This document shows positions 34,601-47,849 of a DNA stretch of 64,000 nucleotides, in pieces (the first letter of the stretch is position 1; each line of letters begins with the position of its first letter). The position numbers and the translations under genes were made by a program. Source of the DNA: Archegozetes longisetosus (lineage: Eukaryota > Arthropoda > Arachnida > Sarcoptiformes > Trhypochthoniidae); the NCBI GenBank assembly GCA_018873245.2, contig JAEMBT020000003.1, forward strand, positions 9,691,843-9,755,842, read 5' to 3'. The notes beneath the pieces are model-generated. The model saw only the letters and a program-made list of their open reading frames with translations, was not told the DNA's origin and did not search any database.

Positions 34601-37455
34601 ATCTAACAGCAGTTCAATCTATTATAGTTATCAGTTAGATACCAAATTTTTGCCACTTTTAAAAACTATCAAGTGTGATTAACATCTTTTAACATATATT
34701 TGTTATGTTTTCCTGATAGATGGCAAATATTATCGATAATCTCGAGAATAAGCAGTTGTATTGAACAAATTAATAAGAGTATTCTTATCAATAATTTCCT
34801 GAGAATTTGTGATCTATTATAAGGATTTTGTCAGAGATTTCGAAATTTAGTTTACATCTATATAACTTAGACATTGATTTTAGTAAAAAAGTAGCTGTGT
34901 GCATAATTTATCTAAGTTTTTGCCTAAAATCAAATGATACAGAATTGTAGTGGTAGTTTACGTGCATCACATGTGTTGCAATTATTGTAATTATTTTTGG
35001 CTATTTACAATGATTGCAGAAGTTTCATTCTGGCACGAAAGGCAACCGAAAAATCAAAATCAAGCTATTGATTGGACGCATCAATGAATGATGATGCGTT
35101 TTCATCATTGGTACTCCGATTACCGATTCACAAATATGAAGAAATCAAACAATCTTGTGACTATTGTAGAAGTGTGCTACGCAATGACTAATTATTCTTC
35201 AAACATAAATCACTCTTTGGACATAAGTTCTTGCTGAAATATCGAACTTAGGCATATTTTTTGTTGGACCGCATCATACTATCTGAAAAATAATTAAGAT
35301 GTCTAGGCAAAATTCTTCAGAGATATCAACTAATCTCAAATGTCCTTATCATGAGAAAAAGTTTAACACAACCAACTCATATATAGCCAGACTATTAAAA
35401 TCAGATTACAGTTAAACCTTTTTATCTTGAACATATAATTAAGACACTTTTTTAAAAGTTAACTGTAAGTGTAAATGTTGTCGTTCATAACTTCTGCTTA
35501 TCATTATTTATATAAATATTTTTCTTAGCAATGAGTCTGCATACGTATGTTAAAAAAGTTATGATGATCATTTATACATTTTAGATATTCATATTAGTTG
35601 TCACTGAGTTATTAATAAGCTGAAACATACTGCCATTACTCTGTATCTGTAGATTTAATTTCGTTGCGCATCTTAAAAGTGAAATCGATCTGGTAAAGGT
35701 AGTTTGTAATTATTTTGATAGATTTCTGTCAATAGTATAATTGTACTATAGAGCTTACAATTCAAGTTTAAGGTTAAACATTTTCAAATTATTAGGTTAT
35801 GAAAACAAACTGTTTTAGAATTATTTTTATCTAAAATATACTTTGTTTAACACTAGTTTATTTAGTTGATGTGAGCACCGATGTGATTGTGAGTGATTTA
35901 TAAAATAAAGCATTTGATTTATTTTATCATTGACTCGAGTCCTATGCATAAGTCAAGATTAAACCTATGAACCACTAGTATTCAAGGAACAGAGTTTATA
36001 TTGAATGAATTTAATTAATCTGTTAAATGACCTATTTTTGTAATCTTATATTCTTATCACAAATTAGTTAATTATAGTTAATGTAATATGAAAACATGAT
36101 CGCATCATTTTCAAGATCGCATGCGCAGACGTCGAGAAGATGTCATTCTCAATAATTATTTTCGAAATAATATCATATGTTTATCTAAATTCTTAGGAAT
36201 GAACTTTCATAAGTTTGGTTTTGAACATATGATTTTTCCCAGTTTTTAGTTTAAGAATTTACCATTAATTTGTTAATCTAACCCCTCAATTAAATGCAGA
36301 TAATCTTTATGTAATGTGTCAAAATTCATTTTTTTTCGAGATTAGGGTATAATGTGTTGTTTTGACGATAACTAAAAGTTAGTGTTTGACATCAAAAAGT
36401 CTATGCCAATTTTAATTCACAGCAATCGCTTACAAATTCGCTGATTTATGCAGATTTCAAATGAGAGCAACTGTTAAGACACTAAGACTGACTAAGTTTT
36501 TGGCAAAAGATAACTTTTGGCTAAGGAACAAATTGTCTTACGCTAACTAGAAGGCAATGTCTAGTTTGTAATATCACTCGAGAAAGTCGTGATTTTGATG
36601 AAATCAATGTAAATAAGTTTAAGAAGTAGCTCAAGTAACAGTTTTAGAATAATTAAAACCTTTTCAAGGCTAGGGATTGCACTACTGGAGCTTGTCATCA
36701 AGGACAGACAGTGTCAATGTTTAGTAACACTTTTGGTTTAACAATAAATAACTGCATTTCGAAACAATGCTATGATATTGCACGATAGCTGACGTTCTTG
36801 CTTCAGTCGCATTAATTATTGTCTTTAGTTCAACTTTGAACTCTTCATTAGGGAAGTCATGACGAAAATTCGTGTTTCAGCTATCAGTATAATAGGATGT
36901 TTTTGAACTATTCCGGACTTAAATTCAGTATTATCATTTGACTCAAACTCATATAGTTAACTGAAGCATATCAATTTTAAGAGAAAATCTTTATTGTTAT
37001 AATTCAAATAGAAGGATGCTTATTCTCAGACATCCAAGTCGTAAAAATATTGTAATTTTGCAATGATTATGCAATGTGATCAGAGCTTATGACTATCTTA
37101 AAAATTGCATTCTGATTTCTATTTGAATTGCAACTAAGACTGTATTCAATAATACATCACTATTATAGCTTAGTTGTGCAATACAGAAACAGATCCAAGT
37201 TTTCCAATCTACCCTTTATTTCCTTAATTGCACCAATTTTTATAGTATACAAATTTATGATAAGAAGTTAACTCGATAATGCAACAATTGTTGCACATAG
37301 TGTTGCAATAAGTAGGTTAAACAATCAAGTCAGTAATCTACATTGCTTATTACGAGTGTTTATTCAACAGTCCACGCGCTAAGATCAGTTGCTTCCTTTC
37401 AATGCAAACTTGTGAAAGTGAAGGGGTAAACAAATCATAAATAATCACTAATAAG
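31690..37455. other. Gene-poor AT-rich region
   Basis: No exon, RNA gene or coding-like ORF could be supported. A weak imperfect inverted pair lies around 36985-37130 (ATTCAAATAGAA ... TTCTATTTGAAT), possibly a small MITE. Confidence 0.45.
37448..37455. repeat. 8-bp target-site duplication, left (CTAATAAG)
   Basis: CTAATAAG abuts the TAGTG end of the element and is repeated exactly at 38143-38150. Confidence 0.9.
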
Positions 37456-38142
37456 TAGTGTTAGACATCAGCTCAGCTTGAGCTGAGCTGAGTTTGAACT
37501 GAACTGAGTTTGAGCTGAGCTGAGCTGAGCTGCAGCTCGGCTCAGATCAGCTCAATGGGTAATAGTTTATAGAATTTATTAGAGTTTTCTATTCTTAAAC
37601 GATTCATCCAAATAGAAATTTGATACTTTCAATGTAAAATCTATAAGTGATATGCTGTATAGTCTAATGACGTTTAGTTTAACTTAAGTGCTTTGTAATA
37701 ATAGCCCATAGAAGACGATTCTAAAACGTTTTAACTTTAAGATAGTGCTAAATATTCAATAATTTATTTCAGAAGATGTTTAGTGTATTTAAATTCAATG
37801 CTCAAGTACTCTAATTCGGAATAAATATTAGTTTAATGATTTGATATTTTAATTACTCATAATGGTAGATAACAAGATATTGAAATCTAGACCATTTAAA
37901 ACTCTTCGACTAAAATTTCTTACTTTGCAACAAATTTTCAGTATTTCTAATAAATATTGAAAATTTTCGCGGAAAATTTGAACTTATCAATCAGATTAGA
38001 TCAGTCCAGTTCATAGCTCAGCCCAGCTCAACAGCAGCTCAGCTCAGATCAGTCCAGCTCACAGACCAGCTCAGATCAAGCTCAAATGAGCTGAAATATA
38101 GGCCAGCTCAGCTCAGGGTAACTGAGCTGATGTCTATCACTA
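37456..38142. mobile_element. hAT-type MITE with AGCTC subterminal repeats, copy 1
   Basis: The 687-bp element starts TAGTGTTAGACATCAGCTCA and ends with the inverted repeat TGAGCTGATGTCTATCACTA (one mismatch), flanked by an exact 8-bp duplication. Eight-base duplications with YAGNG-like ends are typical of the hAT superfamily. Just inside each end lie dense AGCTCAGCTG / GAGCTGAGCT arrays (37470-37555 and about 38015-38125), like the subterminal transposase-binding repeats of hAT elements. The 450-bp core is AT-rich and non-coding. A second copy sits at 56554-57205. Confidence 0.9.
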
Positions 38143-38150
38143 CTAATAAG
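38143..38150. repeat. 8-bp target-site duplication, right (CTAATAAG)
   Basis: Exact partner of 37448-37455. Confidence 0.9.
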
Positions 38151-39052
38151 CTTCGTTCAGTTCTATAGGCCTTTGAGTCTTCGAAATTTTTTCAGAAAAG
38201 TTGTTAACGACTTTAGCAGAAACTTTGTTCCTTTTTCTGTTTTATTAATAAATTTTCAAATAAAATATATCAATAAGTAATAACATCTACGAAGTTAGCA
38301 TTCAACTATTTTGATAAATATTTTTCAGATTTTCATTGATTATACTAAAATCAATAATGATTTGAAATAAAATTTTACTATTTGAAAGTTGTGATAGTAT
38401 CTAAGGACAAATTGTGCAATGAAAGTTACAATTATTTAGCCATTCGGAATATACAATGAAGCTTCTGACCTAAAGTTTCGAATTTCAAATGTGCTTTAAG
38501 AACTATTTCTTTTCAAAATAAGTTGAATTCACTCTAAATAGTGTTTACTTAAAAGGTGAAGAGACGTTAGTTAATAGAATGACCATTAAAAATTCGATTG
38601 CCTAAAAAGGCAAATTCAAGTTAAATTGAATGTTGATCTGTATCTAAAATTCAATTGACTGATCAACCAATTAGCCCGTAATAGACCCAGTATATCCTCA
38701 AACGGATAGCTGTCAACTTTAATGTATATTATTAATTACAGTTAGCTATCATGTCTATTTAAAGACATAAAAATCTGTATCAGAAAAACTATCCAGTTGA
38801 GGTGAAATAAAATTTCTCTGTTTCGAAACACACAAATGAATTTGAAACTATAAATCAAATACATGATAAACCAATGACGGACAATTCTTTGTTAAAACTA
38901 GTAAAATAGATAGATAAAGGGTTATTTAACTCAAAACCGATACTATCCCTAAGAGATAAAAATTTTTTTATGCTTATCAAAATGGATAAACTACGCGAAT
39001 CCACAAGGAAAATCCATTAACTTAACATGTACTATTAATAAGTTATTTATCA

Positions 39053-39434
39053 GGTCAATCAATAAGTTCTTGGCCTAACACCTTTTCTGACATATTTGAA
39101 TGCTCATTTTTATATCAATAATAGTGGTATGCTTCAAAAGATTGCATACCAAAAATTAGCTGGTATCGCTGAGAGATAAAAAAATTAGACAACTTTTTTA
39201 TGCCACAAAAACACTTAAAAATTCTTATAGAAAAATTTTTCTTTCTCTCTTTTCTATTGGGCTTATGTATTGACATCTCTTCTTTAACAATTTATAATTT
39301 TATTACTACTATGAGAAATCAATTAATTTTCAGCATGAGATCTCATGAGATATGGCTCTATTGTCACTATCAAAATGAGCATTCAAAAATATCAGGAAAG
39401 GTGTTAGACCGAGAACTTTTGGACTGACCGATAA
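39053..39434. mobile_element. Mariner-derived MITE, about 380 bp
   Basis: The left end CAGGTCAATCAATAAGTTCT, continuing TGGCCTAACACC, is mirrored on the right (GGTGTTAGACC...AGAACTTTTGGACTGACCG) for about 75 bp. CAGGTCNGTCC..AAGTTCTTGG is a mariner-like end. The outer right terminus faces a separate transposase remnant at 39460-39653. No intact TA duplication is evident. Confidence 0.7.
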
Positions 39435-39459
39435 TTCATAAAGTAAATTACAAAATGTT

Positions 39460-39653
39460 TGTTTGTGGAGAACACATAATTTTAATTTATAATAAATGCT
39501 GAAGTGTCCGCCGTTTTGATCTAAGCAAAGATCTATTCTTCGAATCATATTATTGGAAGTTCTGGTCAAACTTAAATTCTTTCTCGAAAGCTTTCTGAAC
39601 TTATTCATAAGATTCAAATTCAAAATATTTTCTAACAATAAAAGTGCGTTCAA
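39460..39653 (-). pseudogene. Possible mariner transposase C-terminal scrap
   Basis: The frame ending IRRIDLCLDQNGGHFSIYYK resembles the extreme C-terminus of mariner-type transposases (R-x-D-x-C-x-x-x-x-G-G-H-F). Nothing upstream of it is recognisable. Its position just beyond the MITE at 39053-39434 suggests the two come from one decayed, rearranged insertion. Confidence 0.45.
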
Positions 39654-41055
39654 TTGTTGTGAACACCATTTTTAGTGTTTATCATTTCTTATCTTATATT
39701 TGTGTTTAATCAAAGTTCAAATTAGGTGTTTTCTGATATTGAATCACCTAATAAAACTTTTCATTAAAAAAGTACAAGTAAGAAATGTTTTAGCATTCGG
39801 TTTAATTCGATTTTGAGTTAACAACCCTGTATTTATTGAATAATCAATTAAGTGAAATATAAAAATCACACTCAGTTGTACTTTGAGTCACAATAATAGA
39901 TCGTATATTAAAATTTCTTTCTTGACGCCTATAAATCAATATATTTAATAGTTATTTCATTTAGAATATCTCCTAATCGGATTTAAAGTTGATGATATTT
40001 TTTGAGCAATCAAACCATAAAAGTTCAGAAGTCAATTTCGAGTCCAGTTAACACAAGTTGAGTTGAAGCTCTTACTGACGTCGTATATTGAATATATGGC
40101 TCTGATTTTCTATGAAGATTTCATATTCAAGTTAGACAATACAAGTGAAAACAAGTTCAAGTTTTGGCTAGTATGTTTTTAAGTGGCAAACTTTTGTCGT
40201 ATTTTTTTTGGAAAAAGACCTTTCAAATTTCATATGACTCCCAAAAAGGCTGGTTTGAAAAGATTTAATAAGCAACTTAGTTGTTTCCAAATAAACTCGG
40301 ATCAAGTCTAGCCAGAAATGGAGTTGAACAAATTCGGGATCTTCGGAATCTAAATGTTAGCTGATCTTTCTTTTTTATTTGATGATCGGCGCTTACCCCA
40401 AAATTTCAAACATATTGAGAAATAGTCTTATTTCCTGTAAAGTGCATAATCTAGTTATTACTTTCAACTTTTATGAAATATAATCCCAAGTATTTATAAG
40501 TCTGATTCCTGTATTGAGGGTCAAGATATCAGTTAAGAAGAGAAACACGACTATCAGCAATTAGCTTATAGTCACTGTTATTAGGAAACTAATTGATGGC
40601 ATGATAAACAAGTAATTGGAATTTTCGGTGCTTCCACTGATTATTGCTATTGAAAATTCTCGAGGTTCTGATCAAATGGATTTTTATTTGGCTCAAAAAC
40701 TAAAATCCAGTAAAAACCTACAGGTCATCGAAGCTTATTTTTTGATAATTTCAAATAAATTTAAGAGAAGTAGTTGTTATTGATTGTATTAAATCAACTT
40801 TTCAATAACTAATCTTAAGTTTGGTTTTAAAAGTCAAATCCACGCTTAAGAATAAAATACAAGACTAGGTTCTAGTTGACTTTTAGGCTTGTGATTGGCG
40901 CAGAAGGAGCTCATAAAAACTTAATTAAGTACTTGCAGCAGTTCGAAGAACCGCTTATCTGAGGCTTGAAATATGAAGCTGAGTATATGTTTAAGATGAT
41001 TTGAAACCAAATGAGAACCTAATTTAAATGTGGGTGGACGCTTCAATCACCAGAA

Positions 41056-41094
41056 TGAAAGGCAACTAGAGTCCGAAGCTCTACTTGCCTTTCA
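41056..41094. repeat. Small near-perfect hairpin
   Basis: TGAAAGGCAACTAGAG, a 7-base loop TCCGAAG, then CTCTACTTGCCTTTCA: a 16-bp stem with a single C:C mismatch. It is too short for a pre-miRNA by itself and is not in a gene. Likely a transposon-end relic. Confidence 0.55.
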
Positions 41095-42354
41095 ATTAAG
41101 GGTAACACACAACTTAACCATGTTTCATATCGGATTTGTTTACTGCTTTTTATGAGTACTACTTAATGACTCTAAGAAATCAATTCTTCAATCTTTCCAT
41201 GGAACTCTATGGTAATTAAGTCGATAAGCATATCAATAATGTTTAAATTCGTAGGAACGTGGCGCGTATGGCTCGCTATCCAATAATAGAATAGAATAAT
41301 TCCTTGGAAATAATCATAAGACTTTTTAAGAAAGTAAGGAAAAAGTTTTCATGAAACTCATTAATGGTTATAATGAATAAGAATCTGTGATCATAATTAC
41401 AATTTCCAAAAATAGATTCAATGAACAATGTACGTAACACGTGATTGTCTTTTATTGAAATATAAAATATTTCGACTTCCAAGAAATAAATTTTAGATCT
41501 ATTAAACAGAAAAGGTTTAGACGAAATTATTTATTGGCATCAAACAAGTAAAATGACAGTCAAAAAGTTTGTACAAATAGTATTTCAGCAGTGACTAGAA
41601 ATAGTGTATTAAAAATAAATGTTAAGTTAATATTATTAGTGGCTATAATGATTTGATATACAGAATAAATCTCAATCGACTGATCGCAGAGTAATTCTAA
41701 ATAAATATATGAATTTTCTATCTATTCATACAATTAGTAATAGAAAAGTATGTCATCTTTTACTTTCTGTTGGATTTTCACATATTAATCTCAATAAATA
41801 TTGAATCGAATGATTGTTTTTGTCTTGACATCAATGGTATTTATAAGTGAATAATACAATTATCACAATATCATATGGTGAGCCATTCGTGTCAAGGGTT
41901 CACATAAATCAGTCAATAAAAGTCTAGATTATATATAAATTCTCATAAATAAAATCTGTTTGAATTAAGATTTGAACAAACTAAAATTTCACCTAGACAA
42001 TAGTCACACAATCATTTTGGGATAACTACTGATTACAAATGTATATAAAATTTTGTATATGTTTCTACAAAAGTCTATTCAAAGCATAGAAAATGTTAAA
42101 TTCGGTCAAAACACATTACTATGATAATGAAAAAACACTTAAATATTTGCACAAAAGTGTGACTTTACAAAGGTACTTGATTTGTCTCTGCTTTCAGTCA
42201 ATTAATTTAAATAAAGTTAAGTTAATGCATATTTATAGTCATAAAGTGCTTGAAGAAAAATAAATAATATGTCTTTTAATAATTAATACTTAAATTCACA
42301 AATCGCAACACAAAAAATAAAGAATTAAAAAAAAGGAAAATATGAGTTGATTCC

Positions 42355-42380
42355 GATATATATATATATATATATATTAT
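42355..42380. repeat. (AT)n microsatellite
   Basis: An uninterrupted alternating TATATATA run of about 22 bases followed by TTATATA, immediately 3' of the MOB3 coding sequence. Confidence 0.8.
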
Positions 42381-42398
42381 ATACTATTTCTTCATTCA

Positions 42399-45300
42399 TT
42401 ATGACAAAACATTTGATGGCTTTGATTCACATATCCTCCTTGTCAACTCAGCCTATGAACGGAAGAAAAAAATATTATTTTAAAACCGTTTTTAAAAGGA
42501 TTATCAAATCCTAAGTTAAAAAGCGCTTCAGATTTTTGAATAGATATTTAAATCGAAATTAATTTGATCAACAGAAAAGTCATTAATAACAGTGAGTGAA
42601 GTCACAGATAGGAAACTAAAGTTCGAATTATCGATGGATTACTTACTAGTGGCTCAAACTCCTTTTGACTTACAAGATCGAAATGATTAACAAAATAATA
42701 GAAATGTTTGTAACAAGTATTACAATGGGCCTCAGCCCCAATTGCTAACAATCGATCGAAGTGATGAATATAAACGTGAACGAAGACACGGAAAAGTCGG
42801 GCCAATATCTTCTTACAGGTTGGAATAAAACTTTTTGGAAATGGGATATCATTCTTGGTTGGAAATATGGCCTCATTATTAATCTGCGATTCGATCCAAT
42901 CCATTAATAATGATATATATTTAGGTGCCGGTAATGGTACCGGTTTCTTATACTTCTGTCCGTCAGCCCATAAATATTCATATTTTTGTCCTCCGGACAT
43001 TCGCGGACATGTCTCTTCCGTGCAATAATCAGTTACTGTTCCATAAATTAAATTAATTCTATTGAAAAAGTCGACCACATGTACAGCAATCCAATCGCAG
43101 AGGTCTTCGCCTGAAAATAAAATTAAAATATTTGAGTTAGTTGAACTCGAAAGTTAAAATTATTTAATTTAATATTAAATGATTGAGAGCTGAAATGATG
43201 TGAACGAAGGCAAACTTTGTTTGCTTTCTATAGAAAGGCGTATTTGGGACGTTTGTGGTTGCCTTCAGCACGTCATTTTCAGCTATCAATCTTTTAATAA
43301 AGCAATATTCTGAATAAATCTCAGTCCTCATAGCTATAAAAATGAATGTTTTAAATGAGTATTCGTGTTATTTTCGAGGAATCGATAAAATATTGTTCAG
43401 ATTTAGTTTTGAATTAGTTAAATATTAATAACAAGATAGTATCAGGTATAACAAGTGTTATGCTTTTGAATTAACAATTAAATGGTTTGCTGGAAGGACA
43501 AGTGATTGCTGCACGTTTTTGAGAAAAACGGCTTCAAAGTAGAGCATTTCAATCGGTTTTAGTGGTTGCAGTTAAACACAATTAAATTGAATTTTTCAAT
43601 TGGAACCCACCACCAAGTTAAAAGCAAAGTTTGAATTTTCTAGATTCATCAATAGAGCAAAATTCGGTTAAGCGAACTTATCTTGTTTTTTTCAGCAAAT
43701 TATTTAATTATCTGTTGTTAACTGTATTTTATAACTTCAAGATAAAGTCATTAGTCGATAAGCTAAGAATATTTTTAAGAAAAGGTGCATTTTATCAGTA
43801 GTTTGCTTGAGAGCTGAACAATGAGTTCATAACTATTTATATTTGAACAACTTGAATAAATTAGAGGCCAATAGATTGAAAATATTTGAAGGAAACGAAC
43901 CTTTGCCTGAACTTTATCTGCGAATAATATGAAGTAATACATTATAAGAGGAAACGGTGTGATAAAAAAAAGACAAGTAAAACGAGTGGAAAACATAACT
44001 ATTTAACAGTGAATGAACGCATATTTTAACTGCTATCATGACTGTCTCAGTTAGTGCTTAGAACAAATAATCAACTTTATTATGTTACCCAACAATATAC
44101 GATAAATCATTCATTTATTTAAACTTTTGCCATTAAGTCAACGATAGAATGATTAAATAGTTGACTCGATTTTCAAATTAGCTAAACGTCATCAAATTAC
44201 AGAAATATGATTCAATTGATATGTCAATAGAGGCAGACGTTTAGGTGTTAAAGCGATTTAAATATAAAAGAGTTGAAGTTTGTCGAATTTTACAATAGAA
44301 TAGATGAATAAATATTAAACCTTTTTTATGATGTTATTCAGTAAAATTCAATGTAAAAAAGAATTTGACCTAAAGATCAAGGATGAAAGCAGTCATAAAA
44401 AACGCTAACAAGATGAAGGCTATATTCAAATAAACTCTTAATAAATTTAATAATAATCTCAAAAAAGCTAAGATTAAATCCTAGGAAAATATTATCAAAG
44501 TTTTAATTACAGCTAAATATGAGCTGAATTAGAAAATACATTTTGAATTGAAGAATGAAACCAATAGTACTTTTGAAACATTAAATTACAAATAGGTCTC
44601 TTAGTTGGGACACTTTAACAAATACATAAATTTATTAATTTTTAATGAATAAAATCTTTATTAGAAAGAATAGCCCTCAGAGTTATTTTTGTACTATTTA
44701 TTCAAGTGCAAAAGTTATTTATCCTACGACCTCATTGTTAATGTCATCTTATTTGGCATTTCACGCAACCTCTTCCTAAATGGTTGCCGGCCTTCAAATC
44801 TAGTCTTTTATTATTCCAACAAATTCATAACTACGAGTAAAAACCCAAAATAAACTATTCATATAATGAAATTATATAAAAACATAAGCAGTAAAAATTG
44901 TCGGTTATTTGACATGATTTATCTCAATAACTGCTTGTAGATAAATGCTATTAGTGACTATGCATTTATGTTGGACGTTTCCGAAATATTTTATGTATGT
45001 TATATAATATTTAAGTGTAAAGTACTAAAAGTGATAATAAATTTGAGCTTTTCTGTCTTAAGAAATCAAACTTTGATCAAATCAAGTAAAACTTAACAAA
45101 TTTCTCGTTAATGAACTGTAAATTTCAGACTAAAAGTAAAGATAAATAAAATCAAACATCTAGCAAAAAACCTTGTGAATTGAGTTTAGTTTTTATCACA
45201 AATATGTATAGCATTTAATAACCAGTCTTTATCAATGAATCGACAAAAGTAACTCATTTTAATAATTATATGGCTGAGCTGTGCAGATACTAAAATAATT

Positions 45301-46224
45301 TATTAATAACTAATGAGATGCCTGTAAAAGCTATAAAACAATCGACAGACTGAGAAAAGCAGTTTATAATCAAATCAGGAAATAAGAGGTCGTGTAATAA
45401 AGACCTAATTCTTGTGTGAATAAATGTCTCAAACATGTGAAGCATAAGAAATTTGAAAGTAAGACAAATGTTCATGACTTTAGGTCAATAATACCCTAAT
45501 TTCACTCTTTTATTATTTAAATAAACATTTGTGACATCAATACTATTGATGTAATCACTATTTAATAGCTTTTGAATTGGTTGAAAAGAAATCTATTATT
45601 CAGCACATAATAAACAAATACTTTTCAATAGAGCTTTAAATTGAGCTAAACTTAAACAAGTTTTTGACATCAATACTGAGTACTTGATCATAGATCCAAA
45701 GAGAGATTCACTTGAATTAATTCATGCATAAAATAGTGGATATTAATCAAAGGATTGAAAACAGTTATAAAAATGAAATAATTATCTGAAATAGTGTCTA
45801 TAATTGAGTAAAAGTCAAATGGCTTTTTCATATCAGTATCGAAAACTCAATAGTACTGAGAGATTCAAACAAGTAGTTAACGGCATTCAATATAGACTTA
45901 TAATTAGATAATAGATATGCAGATGAAGGAAATGTTGGCAAACCTGGTGGTAATTTGACGACATCCCTTAAATTGATGCCAGAATTAAGACTAGCGACTG
46001 CCTGTTTGTGAAGACTATACCGGAGAGTGCCAGGTTCGAACTTCTTCTTAGGCCGAAACGTCTAGCAATCAAATTAAAAATAATATAAAAATAAAACAAT
46101 AAAACTGTTAATTATAGTGACATATATCGTAATTAATCTACTAATTCATTCCTACATTCTTATTATTGCGTACTTTTTTCCCCGACTTTTGGAAAAATTC
46201 CATAAACGAAGACATGGATGCCAT
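42399..46224 (-). CDS. Mob3: MOB kinase activator 3 (MOB3/MOBKL2 family), four exons
   Basis: Exons 46174-46224 (ATG 46224), 45944-46061, 42647-43110 and 42399-42452 join in perfect phase with GT...AG introns of 112, 2833 and 194 bp, giving 228 aa (vertebrate MOB3 about 216). It carries the family order: [42 protein letters not shown], then the Zn-binding set (Cys pair in [12 protein letters not shown]; His pair in HVYIHHFD), then [14 protein letters not shown]. Known role of MOB proteins: adaptors and co-activators of NDR/LATS and MST-type kinases in Hippo-like signalling. MOB3 members are the subgroup linked to MST1 rather than LATS. The long third-exon-side intron holds a foldback element at 43175-43300. 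A second in-frame ATG lies at 46215. No lesions. Confidence 0.93.
43175..43300. mobile_element. Small foldback MITE in the MOB3 intron
   Basis: TTAAATGATTGAGAGCTGAAATGATGTG...GAAGGCAA is mirrored by TTGCCTTCAGCACGTCATTTTCAGCTATCAATCTTTTAA. The arms are about 40 bp within about 126 bp. No ORF. Confidence 0.65.
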
Positions 46225-47849
46225 CAATGGTTATACAAATCAATGGTCATCAACACAATCAAATGTTTATCTATTACTGACGGTTATTAAACTTGATATG
46301 AAACGAATTATTTATTTATTTTACTGCGAGTGAGTCACTTTTGCTCTTATTTATCACTTCTTACCAGAAATTTTTCTATATTTTTCAATACATTTTTGCT
46401 ATTATTGTGTAATGTGAAACAGTCCAAATTTTCCGAATTGTTTGTAGAAATTTTCTGTTAGAAAATGAATAACTGACTGAATGCTAAACCACTTGAGTTT
46501 CACTCGTCTTTCAACAGTTTTCATCCAATCAGAGCTCACTCACAGCACATTCTCGTAGTGCAGGAATTTTTGTCAATCTGGTCATTCATAGATTACGGAT
46601 TGTAAAACTGTTTTGCAGTAAATTCCGGCTTAAGTTGTTTTTCTATTTAAAATAAATTAGGAGAAAATGAGGAAAAATTAGATTAGCATTTCTATTTGAT
46701 GACTCATTTTCTATTGTTTCCTCATTGAAACTCTTGTGCTCATCAAAATTATCTTCTGTTTATACTGTGGCACTCAATAATTATTCCCTAAAGTGACGGA
46801 ACCGAAAAATGTGTTCAAACAATAGTTTATTGAATTAAAAAGCTTTATAATAACATACGCCACAATTTTTTCCAATCAATTAAGAAATAAATTATGCCTT
46901 AATAAACATAATAATTTATACTTGTAAACATTTTTATGCAAAATATCAATTTTTTATCTGAATGTTTACTATAAATTTGATACATTTGTCAGAAGTGCCT
47001 CCTTTTGATAATGACACGATTATAAGCCTAGGAGGCAAAAAAGGTTTGTCAGCCTTTCAAAAATGTCTCGATTCAAAGTCAAAAGTATAGCTACATCAAG
47101 GACTCGATTGATATAAGGAAAACATTGAAAATAATGTTCATATCTGTTAAGTGGCGGAATCTATTTTCAGATTCTAGCTATCTTTGTGTTTAGATCTAAT
47201 CGTTTCTTATGTTAAAAGGTTGTTAAAATTGCTTCATTTATATTTTTAACAACTTTCAAAATAGAGTATAGGTCTCGAAATAAAACAGTTTTTGTTATAA
47301 TTAAATTATAACAACTTTCATATAAAAGTGTTCTTTTTTAAGATATCAATTTCAACTGTAATTTATGTTAGTAAGGTCGTGAATTTGATCGTGAAATGCA
47401 TGCCACAAATGACGTTAAGGACCATTATAGCTATAAGAAATCCTTGCACATGAACCAAAATTTCAAATCTAAAAAAGGACTAACACTCAAATGTAGATAG
47501 TAAAGCTGTGGGAAACAAGCGCTATACTCAATGTTAAAATGCTGTCAGATTCTGAAATCTATCAAATTCAAGGTTAATGTTATTTTGTTATTGTTCTCAA
47601 AATCATATGATCCCATATGAACTTTAAATAGTTTGACTAAAACTGAAAGTTTTAAATTTAAAAATAAATATAAAAAGTAAATAAGACGCTATTTATTGAA
47701 AGTAACGAACTAACCAAAAGTAAAATCAAACTCCGCAATAAAAGAAAAAATTGTTTAATAAATAAATTTAAATAAAATACTTTGGGCAATGTTTGACATT
47801 AGAAACAATTAGTGACAAGTTGTTGATTACTATCTAAAGAGATCTGAAG
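46225..47849. other. Divergent intergenic region between MOB3 and FBXW5
   Basis: The two genes point away from each other across 1.6 kb, so both promoters should lie here. No convincing TATA or initiator element was picked out by eye, and no other gene or repeat was seen. Confidence 0.5.

Larger units (their letters stand above)
39654..42398. other. AT-rich intergenic stretch (contains one small hairpin and an (AT)n run)
   Basis: No gene supported. It contains a strong 39-base hairpin (41056-41094) and an (AT)n microsatellite at about 42355-42380, just beyond the MOB3 stop codon. Confidence 0.45.

Noticed and set aside
39200-39427. 75-codon plus-strand ORF
   Set aside because: Lies wholly inside the inverted-repeat MITE at 39053-39434.
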